A DNA stretch of 64,000 nt from Pengzhenrongella frigida (GCF_004168625.1 NZ_SDWW01000019.1:1-64000), one strand, 5' to 3'. Positions 19,532 through 29,377 are shown, counted from the stretch's first letter. A program made the numbers and translations. The notes: generated by a model not told the origin, from the sequence alone.

Positions 19532-20713
19532 GTGAACGAAATCGACATCGTGGTGGCCGGCCTGCTGGGCCTGCTCGTCGGGGTCGCCGCTGCGCTCTCC
19601 TTCAAGTACAGCGAGCGGGTGCAGCACACCATCCCCCCGCAGCCGGAACCGGTGCTCGACGAGAGTCTCGTCCGAGTGCTCGCCGTGCTCCGGTCGGCCG
19701 TGGTCGTGGTCGACGACGACGGGGTCGTGCTCCGGGCCAGCGCGCCGGCCTACGCCTTCGGGATCGTGCGGGACGGCCGCATCGCGCCCCTGCCCGTCCT
19801 CGACCTCATCGACGACGTCCGACATCGAGGCGTGATCCGCGACGAGGAGCTCGAGCTCCCGCGCGGCCCGGTGGGGCGCGGCACGATCATGGTGCAGGTC
19901 CGCGTCGCGCAGATCGGGCCCCACCGCCTCCTGGTGCTCGTGGAGGACCGGACGGAGGCCCGGCGGGTCGAGGCCATCCGCCGGGACTTCGTGGTGAACG
20001 TCTCGCACGAGCTCAAGACCCCGGTCGGAGCGCTCGCGCTGCTCGCCGAGACCGTCGAGGCCGCCGCCGACGACCCCGAGGCCGTCCGCCGGTTCGCCGG
20101 CCGGATGCAGCGGGAGTCGGCCCGGCTGTCGGCCCTGGTGCACGAGATCATCGAGCTCTCCCGGCTGCAGGCCGGGGCGCTCGGCGCGATGAACCTGGTC
20201 GACGTCGACGAGGTCGTCGCCGAGGCGGTCGACCGGGCTCGCACGACGGCGGCGGCGAAGCAGATCACGATCGATGCCGGCGGAACCACCGGCCTGACCG
20301 TCTACGGCGGTCACGCCCTGCTGGTGACCGCGGTGCGCAACCTGCTCGACAACGCGGTCGCGTACTCCGGTGCCGGGACCCATGTCGGCGTCGGGCTGCA
20401 GCGCACCGGAGATCTCGTCGAGATCGCCGTCGTCGACCAGGGCATCGGCATCGGCAAGGCCGACCAGGAGCGGGTCTTCGAACGGTTCTACCGGGTCGAC
20501 CCGGCCCGCTCGCGCGACACGGGCGGTACCGGTCTCGGCCTGAGCATCGTCAAGCATGTGGCCGCCGACCACGGGGGCGACGTCTCGATCTGGTCGCAGC
20601 CCGGTCGTGGCTCGACGTTCACCCTCCGCCTGCCCGCCGCGCAGCTCCCGCCGCCCGGCCAGCTCACCCCTGCCGGGGAATCCGGCACCCGATCTGAGGA
20701 GGTGGATGCGTGA
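19532..20713 (+). CDS. senX3: SenX3 sensor histidine kinase
   Basis: A 393-residue membrane kinase of the phosphate-starvation response. There is one N-terminal membrane segment (about 5-24), a degenerate PAS-like region (45-140), the HisKA box VNVSHELKTP with phospho-His at about 159, and HATPase motifs NLLDNAVAYS, VDQGIGIG and GGTGLGLSI. The GTG at 19532 comes 6 nt after TAGTCT (19520-19525), suggesting a leaderless transcript. It overlaps regX3 by 4 bp (GTGA). Confidence 0.95.
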   Translation: MNEIDIVVAGLLGLLVGVAAALSFKYSERVQHTIPPQPEPVLDESLVRVLAVLRSAVVVVDDDGVVLRASAPAYAFGIVRDGRIAPLPVLDLIDDVRHRGVIRDEELELPRGPVGRGTIMVQVRVAQIGPHRLLVLVEDRTEARRVEAIRRDFVVNVSHELKTPVGALALLAETVEAAADDPEAVRRFAGRMQRESARLSALVHEIIELSRLQAGALGAMNLVDVDEVVAEAVDRARTTAAAKQITIDAGGTTGLTVYGGHALLVTAVRNLLDNAVAYSGAGTHVGVGLQRTGDLVEIAVVDQGIGIGKADQERVFERFYRVDPARSRDTGGTGLGLSIVKHVAADHGGDVSIWSQPGRGSTFTLRLPAAQLPPPGQLTPAGESGTRSEEVDA

Positions 20714-21408
20714 CGCGCATCCTGCTCGTGGAGGACGAGGAGTCCTACCGCGACCCGCTGTCCTACCAGCTGGCCAAGGACGGTTTCGAGGTCGCGACCG
20801 CGGCGACCGGGCCGGAGGCGCTGGTGGAGTACGACCGCGGCGGGGCGGACCTCGTGCTGCTCGACCTGATGCTGCCCGGCCTGTCGGGCATCGAGGTCTG
20901 CCGACAGCTGCGGGTGCGCGGTGACGTCCCGGTGATCATGCTGACGGCGAAGGACAACGAGATCGACAAGGTGGTCGGCCTCGAGATCGGCGCCGACGAC
21001 TACGTGACCAAGCCGTACTCGTACCGCGAGCTCGTCGCCCGCGTGCGCGCGGTGCTCCGCCGCCGCCACGGCGTGGTCGAGGAGGACGGTGACGACGGCG
21101 CGATCGAGGTCGGCCGGATCCGGATGGACGTCGACCGGCACACCGTCGAGGTGGATGGCGCGCGGGTGCCGCTGCCGCTCAAGGAGTTCGAGCTGCTCGA
21201 GCTGCTGCTGCGCAACGCGGGCCGCGTCCTCACCCGCACCCAGCTGATCGATCGGGTGTGGGGCTCGGACTACGTGGGCGACACCAAGACCCTCGACGTC
21301 CACGTCAAGCGCCTGCGCGCCAAGATCGAACCGCACCCGGCGAGCCCGCAGCTGCTGCTGACCATCCGTGGGCTGGGCTACAAGCTGATGGACGACGTCG
21401 CGTCGTGA
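20710..21408 (+). CDS. regX3: RegX3 response regulator, OmpR/PhoB family
   Basis: A 232-residue regulator with a receiver domain (1-115; phospho-acceptor Asp at about 52 in LLDLMLPG, Lys in VTKPYSY) and a winged-helix DNA-binding domain (about 130-230, with RTQLIDRVWG and DVHVKRLRAKIE). It activates phosphate-uptake genes by binding GTTCA-type direct repeats. GAGGAGG precedes the GTG, and the gene overlaps senX3. The 3' end is part of a 25-bp tandem duplication that includes the stop codon. Confidence 0.96.
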   Translation: MTRILLVEDEESYRDPLSYQLAKDGFEVATAATGPEALVEYDRGGADLVLLDLMLPGLSGIEVCRQLRVRGDVPVIMLTAKDNEIDKVVGLEIGADDYVTKPYSYRELVARVRAVLRRRHGVVEEDGDDGAIEVGRIRMDVDRHTVEVDGARVPLPLKEFELLELLLRNAGRVLTRTQLIDRVWGSDYVGDTKTLDVHVKRLRAKIEPHPASPQLLLTIRGLGYKLMDDVAS

Positions 21409-21448
21409 CGCGCGGGATCGGCTCGCGTCGTGACGCGCGGGATCGGCT
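21399..21448 (+). repeat. 25-bp tandem duplication across the regX3 stop
   Basis: Two perfect 25-bp copies (21399-21423 and 21424-21448), the first including the regX3 stop codon at 21406-21408; a partial third copy (CGCGGGA) follows. Confidence 0.9.
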
Positions 21449-21497
21449 CGCGGGATGTGACGTGCGTCGCGGCACCGACCGGCTTCCGTCGACCATC

Positions 21498-21552
21498 GTT
21501 CACTCTCCGTTCATCTTCGTCCGCCCACCTGGTCACCTGAGATCCCTACGGT
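21498..21552 (+). promoter_or_regulatory. PHO box and promoter of pstS
   Basis: Four consecutive 11-bp units start at 21498, 21509, 21520 and 21531. Units 1, 2 and 4 begin GTTCACT, GTTCATC and GGTCACC, matching the PHO-box consensus of Streptomyces PhoP and mycobacterial RegX3 sites; unit 3 is degenerate. TACGGT at 21547-21552 is a suitable -10 just downstream, so the activator would sit over the -35 region. This predicts strong induction of pstSCAB under phosphate limitation. Confidence 0.85.
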
Positions 21553-21607
21553 CAGGAGCAGCAGCGCACAACCGATGCGCCGCCCTTCGACGACAGGACG
21601 AACCAAC

Positions 21608-22726
21608 GTGAAGCTCTCCCTCCACCGCCGCGTCGGGGCGGTCGCCCTCACCGGTGCCCTCGCCATCTCGCTCGCAGCGTGCGGTTCGGACAACGCCACC
21701 GGCGATGCGGCAACTGCCGGCACCGACACGGCCGCTGCGTCCGACCTGAGCGGCGACCTGAACGCCGCCGGCTCCAGCGCGCAGGAGTCGGCGATGGAAG
21801 CCTGGCGAGCCGGGTTCCAGGCGACGAACCCGAGCGTCAACGTCAACTACGACCCGGTCGGTTCCGGTGGTGGCCGCACCCAGTTCCTCGAGGGTGGGGT
21901 CCAGTTCGCCGGTTCGGACGCCGCGCTCTCCGACGAGGAGATCGAGACCTCCAAGGAGACGTGCGTCGGCGGCCAGGCCATCAACCTGCCGACCTACATC
22001 AGCCCGATCGCGGTCGTCTTCAACCTCGAGGGCGTCAAGGAGCTCAACCTCTCCCCGGCCGTCATCGCGGGCATCTTCGACCAGAAGATCACCAACTGGA
22101 ACGCTGCCGAGATCGCTGCGGACAACCCCGGCGTGACGCTCCCGGACCTGGCGATCTCGCCGGTCAACCGCTCGGACGACTCGGGTACCACCAAGAACTT
22201 CACGGACTACCTCGCCAGCACGGCACCGGATGCGTGGCCCTACAAGGCTGACGGCGTGTTCCCGGTGGCCGGTGGGCAGTCGGCCCAGGGCACCTCGGGC
22301 GTCATCCAGACCGTCCAGGGTGGCAACGGCACGATCACGTACGCGGACTCCTCCAAGGTGGGCGAGCTCGGCACCGCGAAGATCAAGGTCGGCGACGCGT
22401 GGGTCGGGCACTCCCCGGAGGGCGCGGCCATCGCCGTCGACGCCTCACCTCGCGTCGAAGGTCGCATCCCGACCGACATCGCGATCAAGATCGACCGCAA
22501 CACGACCGAGGCTGACGCCTACCCGCTGGTCCTGACGACCTACGAGATCGCCTGCACGGTCTACGCGGATGCGAACGACGCCGCGCTCGTCAAGGCTTTC
22601 CTCAGCTACGTCGTCAGCGACGAGGGGCAGACCGCCTCGGCCAGCGCCGCCGGCTCGGCTCCGATCTCGGCTGAGCTTGCCGCTGAGGTCCAGGCCGCGA
22701 TCGACACCATCAAGGCCGCCGCCTGA
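21608..22726 (+). CDS. pstS: phosphate ABC transporter substrate-binding lipoprotein
   Basis: A 372-residue surface lipoprotein that binds inorganic phosphate for PstCAB. The signal peptide ends in the lipobox SLAAC at about residue 20. Phosphate-binding loops are visible as GSGGGRTQFLEG, FAGSDAALSDEE and NRSDDSGTTKNF. The GTG at 21608 is chosen for its AGGACG upstream and correct signal-peptide length. The operon is the target of the PHO box at 21498. Confidence 0.96.
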   Translation: MKLSLHRRVGAVALTGALAISLAACGSDNATGDAATAGTDTAAASDLSGDLNAAGSSAQESAMEAWRAGFQATNPSVNVNYDPVGSGGGRTQFLEGGVQFAGSDAALSDEEIETSKETCVGGQAINLPTYISPIAVVFNLEGVKELNLSPAVIAGIFDQKITNWNAAEIAADNPGVTLPDLAISPVNRSDDSGTTKNFTDYLASTAPDAWPYKADGVFPVAGGQSAQGTSGVIQTVQGGNGTITYADSSKVGELGTAKIKVGDAWVGHSPEGAAIAVDASPRVEGRIPTDIAIKIDRNTTEADAYPLVLTTYEIACTVYADANDAALVKAFLSYVVSDEGQTASASAAGSAPISAELAAEVQAAIDTIKAAA

Positions 22727-22865
22727 TCCAGCGACCTTGCCGACCGGTGGCCGCACCACTCCCGACAGGGGCGGGGCGGCCACCGGTTGGGGTCTTGCAC
22801 CCGAGCGCCGTAACCTCGAGTGTTCCTGAACATCTGACCTTGTCTGCGCCGTCCTCGGAGACCTT

Positions 22866-23864
22866 GTGACAACCAGCACGAGCAGCACGCGATCGGCGCC
22901 GACGCCGCCGGCCGAACCGGTCGTGCGTCGGAAGTCGATGGAGGGCTTTGCCGGACGAGCGTTCCGATGGACCGCCACCGGCGCCGGTGCGCTGATCCTG
23001 GCGGTCCTCGCCGCCGTCGCCGTCTTCCTCATCATCCGGGCCTGGCCCGCAATGTCGGCCCGGTCGGGCGAGCTCTCCGAGAAGATCAACTGGTTCCCGG
23101 AGGGGCAGAGCCTGCTGCAGTTCATCGGCCCGCTGGTCTGGGGGACGCTGCTCGCAGCGGCGATCGCGCTCATCATCTCGATGCCGCTCTCGGTCGGCAT
23201 CGCGCTGTTCATCTCGCACTACGCGCCGCGCCGGCTCGCGAACACCCTGGGCTACGTGATCGACCTGCTCGCGGCGATCCCGAGCGTCGTCTACGGGCTC
23301 TGGGGCGGCCTCTGGCTGATCCCGAAGCTGCAGCCCGCCTGGGCCTGGCTGGCCGACAACTTCGGCTGGTTCCCGCCCTTCGCCGGGCCCGCGTCCGATC
23401 CGCCGCGCGTGATCCTCAGTGTCAGCCTGGTGCTGGCCGTGATGATCCTGCCGATCATCACGGCCGTGTGCCGTGAGGTCTTCCTCCAGGCGCCGGTCCT
23501 GCACGAGGAGGCGGCCCTCGCCCTCGGTGCGACCCGCTGGGAGATGGTGCGGATGGCCGTGCTGCCGTTCGGTCGCCCCGGGATCATCTCCGCCGCGATG
23601 CTCGGCCTCGGGCGCGCGCTCGGAGAGACCATGGCGGTGCTGATGATCCTGTCGCCCGGAGCGCTGTACTCGCTCGCGCTCCTCAAGGTCGGCCAGCAGC
23701 AGACCATCGCCGCGAACATCGCGCTGCAGTTCCCCGAGGCCGACCCGCTGGGCGTCAGCACGCTGATCGCGACCGGGCTCGCACTCTTCGTGATCACCCT
23801 CGTGGTGAACATGGCCGCACGCGCGATCGTCGCGCGCCGCAAGGACTTCTCGGGGGCGAACTGA
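22866..23864 (+). CDS. pstC: phosphate ABC transporter permease PstC
   Basis: A 332-residue membrane permease with six predicted membrane segments. AIPSVVYGLWGG and the EAA-loop region (HEEAALALGATRWEMVRMAVLPFGRPGI) are typical of PstC. It pairs with PstA to form the phosphate channel. The start is GTG at 22866. It ends 1 nt before pstA. Confidence 0.95.
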   Translation: MTTSTSSTRSAPTPPAEPVVRRKSMEGFAGRAFRWTATGAGALILAVLAAVAVFLIIRAWPAMSARSGELSEKINWFPEGQSLLQFIGPLVWGTLLAAAIALIISMPLSVGIALFISHYAPRRLANTLGYVIDLLAAIPSVVYGLWGGLWLIPKLQPAWAWLADNFGWFPPFAGPASDPPRVILSVSLVLAVMILPIITAVCREVFLQAPVLHEEAALALGATRWEMVRMAVLPFGRPGIISAAMLGLGRALGETMAVLMILSPGALYSLALLKVGQQQTIAANIALQFPEADPLGVSTLIATGLALFVITLVVNMAARAIVARRKDFSGAN

Positions 23865-23865
23865 C

Positions 23866-24843
23866 ATGACCACGCTGACCCCCACCCCCGCCGGCCCGCC
23901 GGACCTGACCCCGGACTCCACCGCCGACACCCGCGCGCTGCTGGCCGGCATGGACACCCGCCGCAGGGTGACCGACAAGGTGATGACCGGACTGGTCGTC
24001 GCGTCGTTCGTGATCGCGCTGATCCCGCTGATCTCCGTGTCGTGGACCGTGCTCTCCAACGGCCTCGACCGGTTCAACCTGAACTTCCTCTCGGTCTCCA
24101 TGCGGGGCGTCTTCGGCGGGATGGATGCCGGCGGGATCTACCACGCCATCATGGGCACGCTCGAGATCACGGCACTGGCCGCGCTGATCTCGGTGCCGAT
24201 CGGCCTGCTCGCGGCGATCTATCTCGTCGAGTACGGCCGAGGAGCGCTTGCGCACACCGTGACGTTCTTCGTCGACGTGATGACCGGCATCCCCTCGGTC
24301 GTCGCCGGGCTCTTCGCCTACGCGCTGTTCGCCGTGGTCTTCGGGCCGGGCGTCCGCTTCGGTGTCGTCGGCGCCGTGGCGCTGTCGGTGCTGATGATCC
24401 CGGTGGTGGTGCGCTCCTGCGAAGAGATGCTCCGGCTCGTGCCGAACGAGCTGCGCGAGGCGGCGCTGGCCCTCGGGGTGCCGAAGTGGCTCACCGTCGT
24501 CAAGGTCGTGCTGCGGACCGCGATCGCCGGGATCGGCACGGGCATCATGCTCGCCGTCGCCCGCGTCATCGGTGAGACGGCTCCCCTGCTGATCACGGTG
24601 GGAGTCATCGACTCGATCAACTTCAACGTGTTCGACGGCCGCATGATGACGCTCCCGGTGTACGTCTACCGCCAGTACAGCCAGGGCCTGGTGCCCTGCA
24701 ACGACCCGGCCGCGATCTGCATCCCGACCATCAACTACGACCGGGCCTGGGCCGCGGCGCTGACGCTGATCCTCATCGTGATGCTGCTCAACCTCGCCGC
24801 TCGGCTGCTCACCCGCGTGTTCGCCCCCAAGACCGCTCGCTGA
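23866..24843 (+). CDS. pstA: phosphate ABC transporter permease PstA
   Basis: A 325-residue permease with six membrane segments. GIPSVVAGLFAY and the EAA loop LREAALALGVPKWLTVVKVVLRTAIAGI mark PstA, the partner of PstC. The ATG at 23866 follows the PstC stop directly, consistent with coupled translation. Confidence 0.95.
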   Translation: MTTLTPTPAGPPDLTPDSTADTRALLAGMDTRRRVTDKVMTGLVVASFVIALIPLISVSWTVLSNGLDRFNLNFLSVSMRGVFGGMDAGGIYHAIMGTLEITALAALISVPIGLLAAIYLVEYGRGALAHTVTFFVDVMTGIPSVVAGLFAYALFAVVFGPGVRFGVVGAVALSVLMIPVVVRSCEEMLRLVPNELREAALALGVPKWLTVVKVVLRTAIAGIGTGIMLAVARVIGETAPLLITVGVIDSINFNVFDGRMMTLPVYVYRQYSQGLVPCNDPAAICIPTINYDRAWAAALTLILIVMLLNLAARLLTRVFAPKTAR

Positions 24844-24895
24844 CCGGGTTCGGACCCCGGCGAGCATCCCGACCTGAGAGACAAAGGACGACATC

Positions 24896-25675
24896 GTGGC
24901 CAAGCGCATCGACGTGAAGGACCTCAACATCTACTACAGCGACTTCCTCGCCGTAGCCGATGTCTCGGTCGACATCGAGCCGAACTCTGTGACGGCCTTC
25001 ATCGGCCCGTCGGGCTGCGGGAAGTCGACCTTCCTGCGCACGCTCAACCGGATGCACGAGGTCATCCCGGGCGCGCGGGTCGAGGGCAAGGTCGCCATGG
25101 ACGGGGTCGACCTGTACGGCGAGGGCGTCGACCCGGTCGCGGTGCGCCGCTCGATCGGCATGGTGTTCCAGCGCCCGAACCCGTTCCCGACGATGTCGAT
25201 CGCGGAGAACGTGCTCGCGGGCGTCCGCCTGAACAACCGCCGGATCTCGAAGGGTGACGCGCAGGACCTGGTCGAGTCGTCGCTGCGCGGCTCCAACCTG
25301 TGGAACGAGGTCAAGGACCGGCTGACCCGGCCGGGGTCGTCGCTGTCGGGTGGTCAGCAGCAGCGCCTGTGCATCGCCCGTGCGATCGCGGTCCGTCCGC
25401 AGGTCCTGCTCATGGACGAGCCGTGCTCGGCGCTCGACCCGATCTCGACGCTCGCGATCGAGGATCTGATCTCGGAGCTCAAGGACAACTACACGATCGT
25501 GATCGTGACGCACAACATGCAGCAGGCCGCGCGCGTCTCGGACCGGACCGCGTTCTTCAACATCGCCGGGTCGGGTCTGCCGGGCCGGCTGATCGAGGTC
25601 GACGCGACGTCCACGATGTTCTCCTCGCCGCGCGAGAAGGCGACTGAGGACTACATCTCGGGCCGCTTCGGCTGA
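24896..25675 (+). CDS. pstB: phosphate ABC transporter ATP-binding protein PstB
   Basis: A 259-residue ABC ATPase that drives phosphate import. Walker A is GPSGCGKST, the Q-loop sits in [10 protein letters not shown] (a PstB hallmark), the signature is LSGGQQQR, and Walker B is [13 protein letters not shown]. The GTG start at 24896 has an AAAGGA upstream. It is last in the pst operon. Its 3' flank contains short imperfect tandem repeats (CCGCTCCAG twice, then two similar GTTCAACC units). Confidence 0.97.
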   Translation: MAKRIDVKDLNIYYSDFLAVADVSVDIEPNSVTAFIGPSGCGKSTFLRTLNRMHEVIPGARVEGKVAMDGVDLYGEGVDPVAVRRSIGMVFQRPNPFPTMSIAENVLAGVRLNNRRISKGDAQDLVESSLRGSNLWNEVKDRLTRPGSSLSGGQQQRLCIARAIAVRPQVLLMDEPCSALDPISTLAIEDLISELKDNYTIVIVTHNMQQAARVSDRTAFFNIAGSGLPGRLIEVDATSTMFSSPREKATEDYISGRFG

Positions 25676-25721
25676 GTCGGTCCGCTCCAGCCGCTCCAGC
25701 GGTTCAACCCGCTCAGGCCGT

Positions 25722-26216
25722 TCAACCGGCGGTGGGCACCAGGTCGGCGTACTGGGGCAGCGTGCCGTCGAGCACGGGGATCGACACGGCCTCGCTCCCG
25801 CCGTCGGGCGTCGAGAGCGTCACCGGCAGGACCTGGCCGGGCGCGACATCGACGGTGTCGAGCTCGAGCGGCGGGTCGTCCCCGCCGCCCAGCAGGACCG
25901 TGGCGCCGGCCGGCACCCGTACGGTCGCCTCGCTCGCGCCCTGCGGGCTGAGCGTCACGGTCGTCGCCTTGTCGGTGCTGTTGGTCAGCCCGCCGATCAG
26001 CACCCCGGGCTCACCCTCGGCGGCGGAGATGATCAGCAGGTTCGCTGCGCTCAGCGACGAGCCCAGCTCGACCCGGATCCCGTCCGACGGGGAGTAGGGC
26101 TTGGTCGTCACGATCGGGGAGCAGGCGGCGACCGTCAGGGGGAGGAGCGCGACGATCCCGACGCCGAGCAGCCGGGACCAGGATCGTGCGGGGGTGGACG
26201 GGCGGACGCTGGCCAC
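25722..26216 (-). CDS. LpqE-like conserved lipoprotein
   Basis: A 164-residue predicted lipoprotein: signal peptide with VAAC lipobox (about residues 29-32), then a beta-rich domain that looks like an immunoglobulin-type sandwich, similar to the DUF461/PCu(A)C copper-chaperone fold. I see no convincing Met/His copper motif. The GTG at 26216 is chosen because GAGGAG stands 5 nt before it. It is divergent from carD, the same position held by lpqE next to carD in M. tuberculosis, so an LpqE orthologue is likely. Function unknown. Confidence 0.75.
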   Translation of the reverse strand: MASVRPSTPARSWSRLLGVGIVALLPLTVAACSPIVTTKPYSPSDGIRVELGSSLSAANLLIISAAEGEPGVLIGGLTNSTDKATTVTLSPQGASEATVRVPAGATVLLGGGDDPPLELDTVDVAPGQVLPVTLSTPDGGSEAVSIPVLDGTLPQYADLVPTAG

Positions 26217-26413
26217 GTGGACTCCTCGAGACGGCTCTGCGGGGCGGGGGCACGGCGGGCGGGCGGGGGCGGAACTCTCCGCTCCACGCGCCATTCGGGC
26301 GGGTCCGCGCTAGCCTAGTGGGTGGACCGCTTCACGGCGGGATCGAGCGTCTGACCTGCGATGACGTATCGCCCATCGACGTGAAAAGCCCGTCGGGCCG
26401 CAACGCGGCGTGG

Positions 26414-26419
26414 TAGGAT
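26414..26419 (+). promoter_or_regulatory. -10 element of the carD promoter
   Basis: TAGGAT at 26414-26419 lies 28 nt before the carD ATG, with AAAGGGG (from 26431) as ribosome binding site. So carD has a normal short leader, unlike many neighbours. Confidence 0.55.
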
Positions 26420-26447
26420 GAATTCCCGCGAAAGGGGACACCACCAG

Positions 26448-26930
26448 ATGACTTTCACTGTTGGGGAGACTGTTGTCTACCCGCACCACGGCGCCGCGTT
26501 GATCGAAGAGATCAAAACTCGCACGATCCGCGGTGAAGACAAGGTATACCTCAAGCTCAAGGTGGCCCAGGGCGACCTCACCATCGAGGTTCCCGCAGAG
26601 AACATCGACCTCGTCGGCGTGCGTGACGTGGTCGGCCAGGAGGGGCTCGAGAAGGTGTTCGACGTCCTTCGCGCTCCGTACACCGAGGAGCCGACGAACT
26701 GGTCGCGCCGCTACAAGGCGAACCTCGAGAAGCTCGCCTCCGGTGACGTCATCAAGGTGGCGGAGGTCGTCCGCGACCTGTCGCGCCGCGACGCCGATCG
26801 TGGGCTCTCCGCCGGCGAGAAGCGCATGCTCGCCAAGGCTCGCCAGATCCTCGTCTCGGAGCTCGCTCTTGCGGAGCACACCGAGGAAGACAAGGCCTCG
26901 GCCATCCTCGACGAGGTTCTCGCTTCTTGA
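26448..26930 (+). CDS. carD: CarD RNA-polymerase-binding transcription factor
   Basis: A 160-residue essential regulator that stabilises the open complex, mainly at rRNA promoters. Residues 1-60 form the Tudor-like RNA-polymerase beta-subunit interaction domain ([13 protein letters not shown] is diagnostic) and the rest is a helical DNA-binding domain, including the conserved Trp in [10 protein letters not shown]. The ATG at 26448 gives the canonical start. ispD and ispF follow in the same direction, as in mycobacteria. Confidence 0.97.
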   Translation: MTFTVGETVVYPHHGAALIEEIKTRTIRGEDKVYLKLKVAQGDLTIEVPAENIDLVGVRDVVGQEGLEKVFDVLRAPYTEEPTNWSRRYKANLEKLASGDVIKVAEVVRDLSRRDADRGLSAGEKRMLAKARQILVSELALAEHTEEDKASAILDEVLAS

Positions 26931-27009
26931 TCACGCACGGATCTTCGGTCGGGCGTCGCTCCCTCGCTGGGAGCGGCGCCCGACCGCTTTGCGGCACCGG
27001 TTCACCGTC

Positions 27010-27831
27010 GTGAGCACGGCAGCGATCCTCACGGCTGCCGGCAGCGGCAGCCGGCTCGGTCACCTGCTCCCCAAGGCGCTCGTGCCGCTGGCCGGGGTGC
27101 CGCTCGTCGTGCACGCCGCGCGGCGCCTGGTCGGCTCGGGGGCCGTCGACCTGCTGGTGGTCACCGCGCCGGCCGATTCCGTCGCCGATTTCCAGGCGGT
27201 GCTCGACGGTGCGCAGCTCGGCATCCCCGTGAGCCTGGTCGTGGGCGGGGCCAGCCGACAGGCGTCGGTGGCCGCGGCGCTCGCACAGCTTCCGCCCGAG
27301 ATCAGCGTCGTCCTCGTGCACGACGCCGCCCGCGCGCTCGCTCCGTCGTCGCTCATCGCGCGGGTCGAGGCCGCCGTCCGGTCCGGACTGCGAGCGGTCG
27401 TCCCGGGAGCCCGGGTGACCGACACGATCATCGAGGTGGCCCCTGCCGGTGGCGGTGCGCTCGACGGACGCCCCCTGGCCGGCAGCGTCCTCGAGGTCGT
27501 CGACAACCCGGACCGCGACGCGCTCCGGATCGTCCAGACTCCGCAGGGCTTCGATCGAGCCCTGCTGGTGCGCGCGCACGCCGCCGGGGCGCACCGCGCC
27601 GACGACGAGACGCGCGCGGCGACCGACGACGCGTCGCTCGTGGCAGCGCTGGGTGAGGCCGTGCACGTCGTGACGGGCGACCCGGACGCGGCGAAGATCA
27701 CCACGTCGCGTGACCTCAGGCTCGCGGAGATCGTCCTGGCGGACGCCCGCGCCGCTGACCAGAGCGGCGTCGATCCCGCCGACGACCAGACCGGCGCCCA
27801 TGCCGTTCGCCACCTCGGAGACCGGCCATGA
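27010..27831 (+). CDS. ispD: 2-C-methyl-D-erythritol 4-phosphate cytidylyltransferase
   Basis: A 273-residue enzyme of the MEP isoprenoid pathway that joins CTP and [16 protein letters not shown] is the nucleotide-binding P-loop-like motif, [11 protein letters not shown] and [10 protein letters not shown] are family motifs, and DDASLV is near the end of the core. It is longer than typical family members because of a C-terminal tail of about 40 residues. The start is GTG at 27010. It overlaps ispF by 4 bp (ATGA), so the two enzymes are coupled. Confidence 0.94.
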   Translation: MSTAAILTAAGSGSRLGHLLPKALVPLAGVPLVVHAARRLVGSGAVDLLVVTAPADSVADFQAVLDGAQLGIPVSLVVGGASRQASVAAALAQLPPEISVVLVHDAARALAPSSLIARVEAAVRSGLRAVVPGARVTDTIIEVAPAGGGALDGRPLAGSVLEVVDNPDRDALRIVQTPQGFDRALLVRAHAAGAHRADDETRAATDDASLVAALGEAVHVVTGDPDAAKITTSRDLRLAEIVLADARAADQSGVDPADDQTGAHAVRHLGDRP

Positions 27832-28322
27832 CCGCGGGACCGGTCCTGCCGCGCACCGGCATCGGGATCGACGTCCACGCCTTCGCTGCGCCCGACAGCC
27901 CGCGGGTGCTGGCCTTGGCGGGCCTGACCTGGCCCGGGGAACGCGCGCTCGAGGGACACTCGGACGCTGACGTCGTGGCGCACGCCGCGGCCGACGCGCT
28001 CTTCTCCGCGGCGGGGCTCGGTGACCTCGGCTCGAACTTCGGCACGTCCGAACCGGCCTGGGCCGGGGCTGCCGGCAGCGTCCTCCTGGCCGAGGCCGCC
28101 CGGCGGGTCCGGGCCGCGGGCTTCACGATCGGCAACGTCGCGGTCCAGCTGATCGGCAACCGGCCGAAGGTCGGAGCCCGGCGGGCCGAGGCCGAGGCGG
28201 CCCTGTCGGCGGCCGCGGGCGCACCCGTGACCCTCTCGGCGACCACGACGGACGGCCTCGGCCTCACGGGTCGCGGCGAGGGCCTCGCGGCGATCGCCAC
28301 CGCGTTGATCGCCCTGAGCTGA
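27828..28322 (+). CDS. ispF: 2-C-methyl-D-erythritol 2,4-cyclodiphosphate synthase
   Basis: A 164-residue trimeric enzyme that forms MEcPP in the MEP pathway. GIDVHAF and [13 protein letters not shown] are the zinc-binding signatures; the [17 protein letters not shown] region closes the active site. It is fused to nothing but is translationally coupled to ispD. Its stop codon is inside a 15-bp tandem repeat. Confidence 0.96.
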   Translation: MTAGPVLPRTGIGIDVHAFAAPDSPRVLALAGLTWPGERALEGHSDADVVAHAAADALFSAAGLGDLGSNFGTSEPAWAGAAGSVLLAEAARRVRAAGFTIGNVAVQLIGNRPKVGARRAEAEAALSAAAGAPVTLSATTTDGLGLTGRGEGLAAIATALIALS

Positions 28323-28350
28323 TCGCCGCTGAGCTGATCGCCGCTGAGCT
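28307..28350 (+). repeat. 15-bp tandem repeat across the ispF stop
   Basis: GATCGCCGCTGAGCT occurs exactly at 28321-28335 and 28336-28350; a copy with one base missing at 28307-28320 runs into the ispF stop codon (28320-28322). Confidence 0.9.
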
Positions 28351-28385
28351 GATCTCGCCCGCACCGGTCGAGCCAGCCGACCAGG

Positions 28386-29321
28386 TCAGGGACGCAGGAT
28401 CATCTTGCCGCGCGCGTGCCCGGCGATGCCGGCACGGTGCGCCTTGGCGGCGTCAGCGAAGTGGTAGGTCCCGGCGAGCCGCACATCGAGCCTGCCGGCG
28501 ACGACGAGGTCGACCAGCTGCTGGCGCGCCTTGGCCCGGATCTCGGTGCCCGGGTCGGCCCCCGGTCCGCTGCCGAGCAGCAGCACCCGCAGCACGGCGC
28601 CGTGCGCGAAGTTCGCGATTGTCGCGATGCGTTGCCGGTCGGGCACGAGGGCGACCGACGTGTCGAGCGCTTCCGCGGTGCCGACGGTGTCGATCGCCGC
28701 GGTGACGCCGGACCGTGCGTGCTCACGCACCCGCGCCGCGAGCCCCGGCCCGTACACGACCGGGATCGCCCCGATATCCATGAGGTACTCGTGGTTGACC
28801 AGGCTCGCGGTCCCGACCACCCGGGCGCCGCGGGCGCGCGCGATCTGCACCACCATCGAGCCGACGCCGCCGGCGGCGCCGTGCACCAGGACGGTGTCCC
28901 CGGGGCCGATCCGCGTCGCGACGACGGTGTGCATCGCGGTCACCCCGGCGAGCAGGAGACCGCCCGCCTTCTCCCAGGTCAGGAGGGCGGGCTTGTGGAC
29001 CGTCGCGGTGGCGCGCACGACGAGCTGCTCGGAGTACGCGCCGGGCGCGCGGTAGGCGATGACGTCGTCACCCGGCACGATCCCCTCGACCCCGGGCCCG
29101 ACCCGCAGCACGGTGCCGGCTGCCTCCTGGCCCAGTCGGATCGGCAGCTTCGACGGGTCCGTGCCGTAGGTGCCGGTGTACGACTTCCAGTCGATCGGGT
29201 TGACGCCGGCCGCCTCGACCTTGAGCAGGACCTCGCCCTCGCCGGGCTCACCGGGGTCGGTCGACACGATGGACAGGACCTCGGGGCCGCCGTACGCGGT
29301 CGCCACCACTGAGCGGGACAT
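28386..29321 (-). CDS. NADP-dependent zinc-less alcohol dehydrogenase/quinone oxidoreductase
   Basis: A 311-residue medium-chain dehydrogenase/reductase. It has an N-terminal GroES-like domain (VLLKVEAAGVNPIDWKSY, LGQEAAGTV) and a Rossmann domain with the NADPH motif VHGAAGGVGSMVVQIAR. The catalytic-zinc cysteine and the structural zinc cysteines are absent, which places it with quinone reductases (QOR-like). The ATG at 29321 gives the canonical N-terminus. It is the first gene of a block between ispF and cysS; it shares direction with the FAD oxidase upstream (56-bp gap). Confidence 0.88.
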   Translation of the reverse strand: MSRSVVATAYGGPEVLSIVSTDPGEPGEGEVLLKVEAAGVNPIDWKSYTGTYGTDPSKLPIRLGQEAAGTVLRVGPGVEGIVPGDDVIAYRAPGAYSEQLVVRATATVHKPALLTWEKAGGLLLAGVTAMHTVVATRIGPGDTVLVHGAAGGVGSMVVQIARARGARVVGTASLVNHEYLMDIGAIPVVYGPGLAARVREHARSGVTAAIDTVGTAEALDTSVALVPDRQRIATIANFAHGAVLRVLLLGSGPGADPGTEIRAKARQQLVDLVVAGRLDVRLAGTYHFADAAKAHRAGIAGHARGKMILRP

Positions 29322-29377
29322 ACTCCGATCATGGCCCAGGGAGCCGCTGCGCGGCGAGGGAAGCGCGCGGTCGGACC

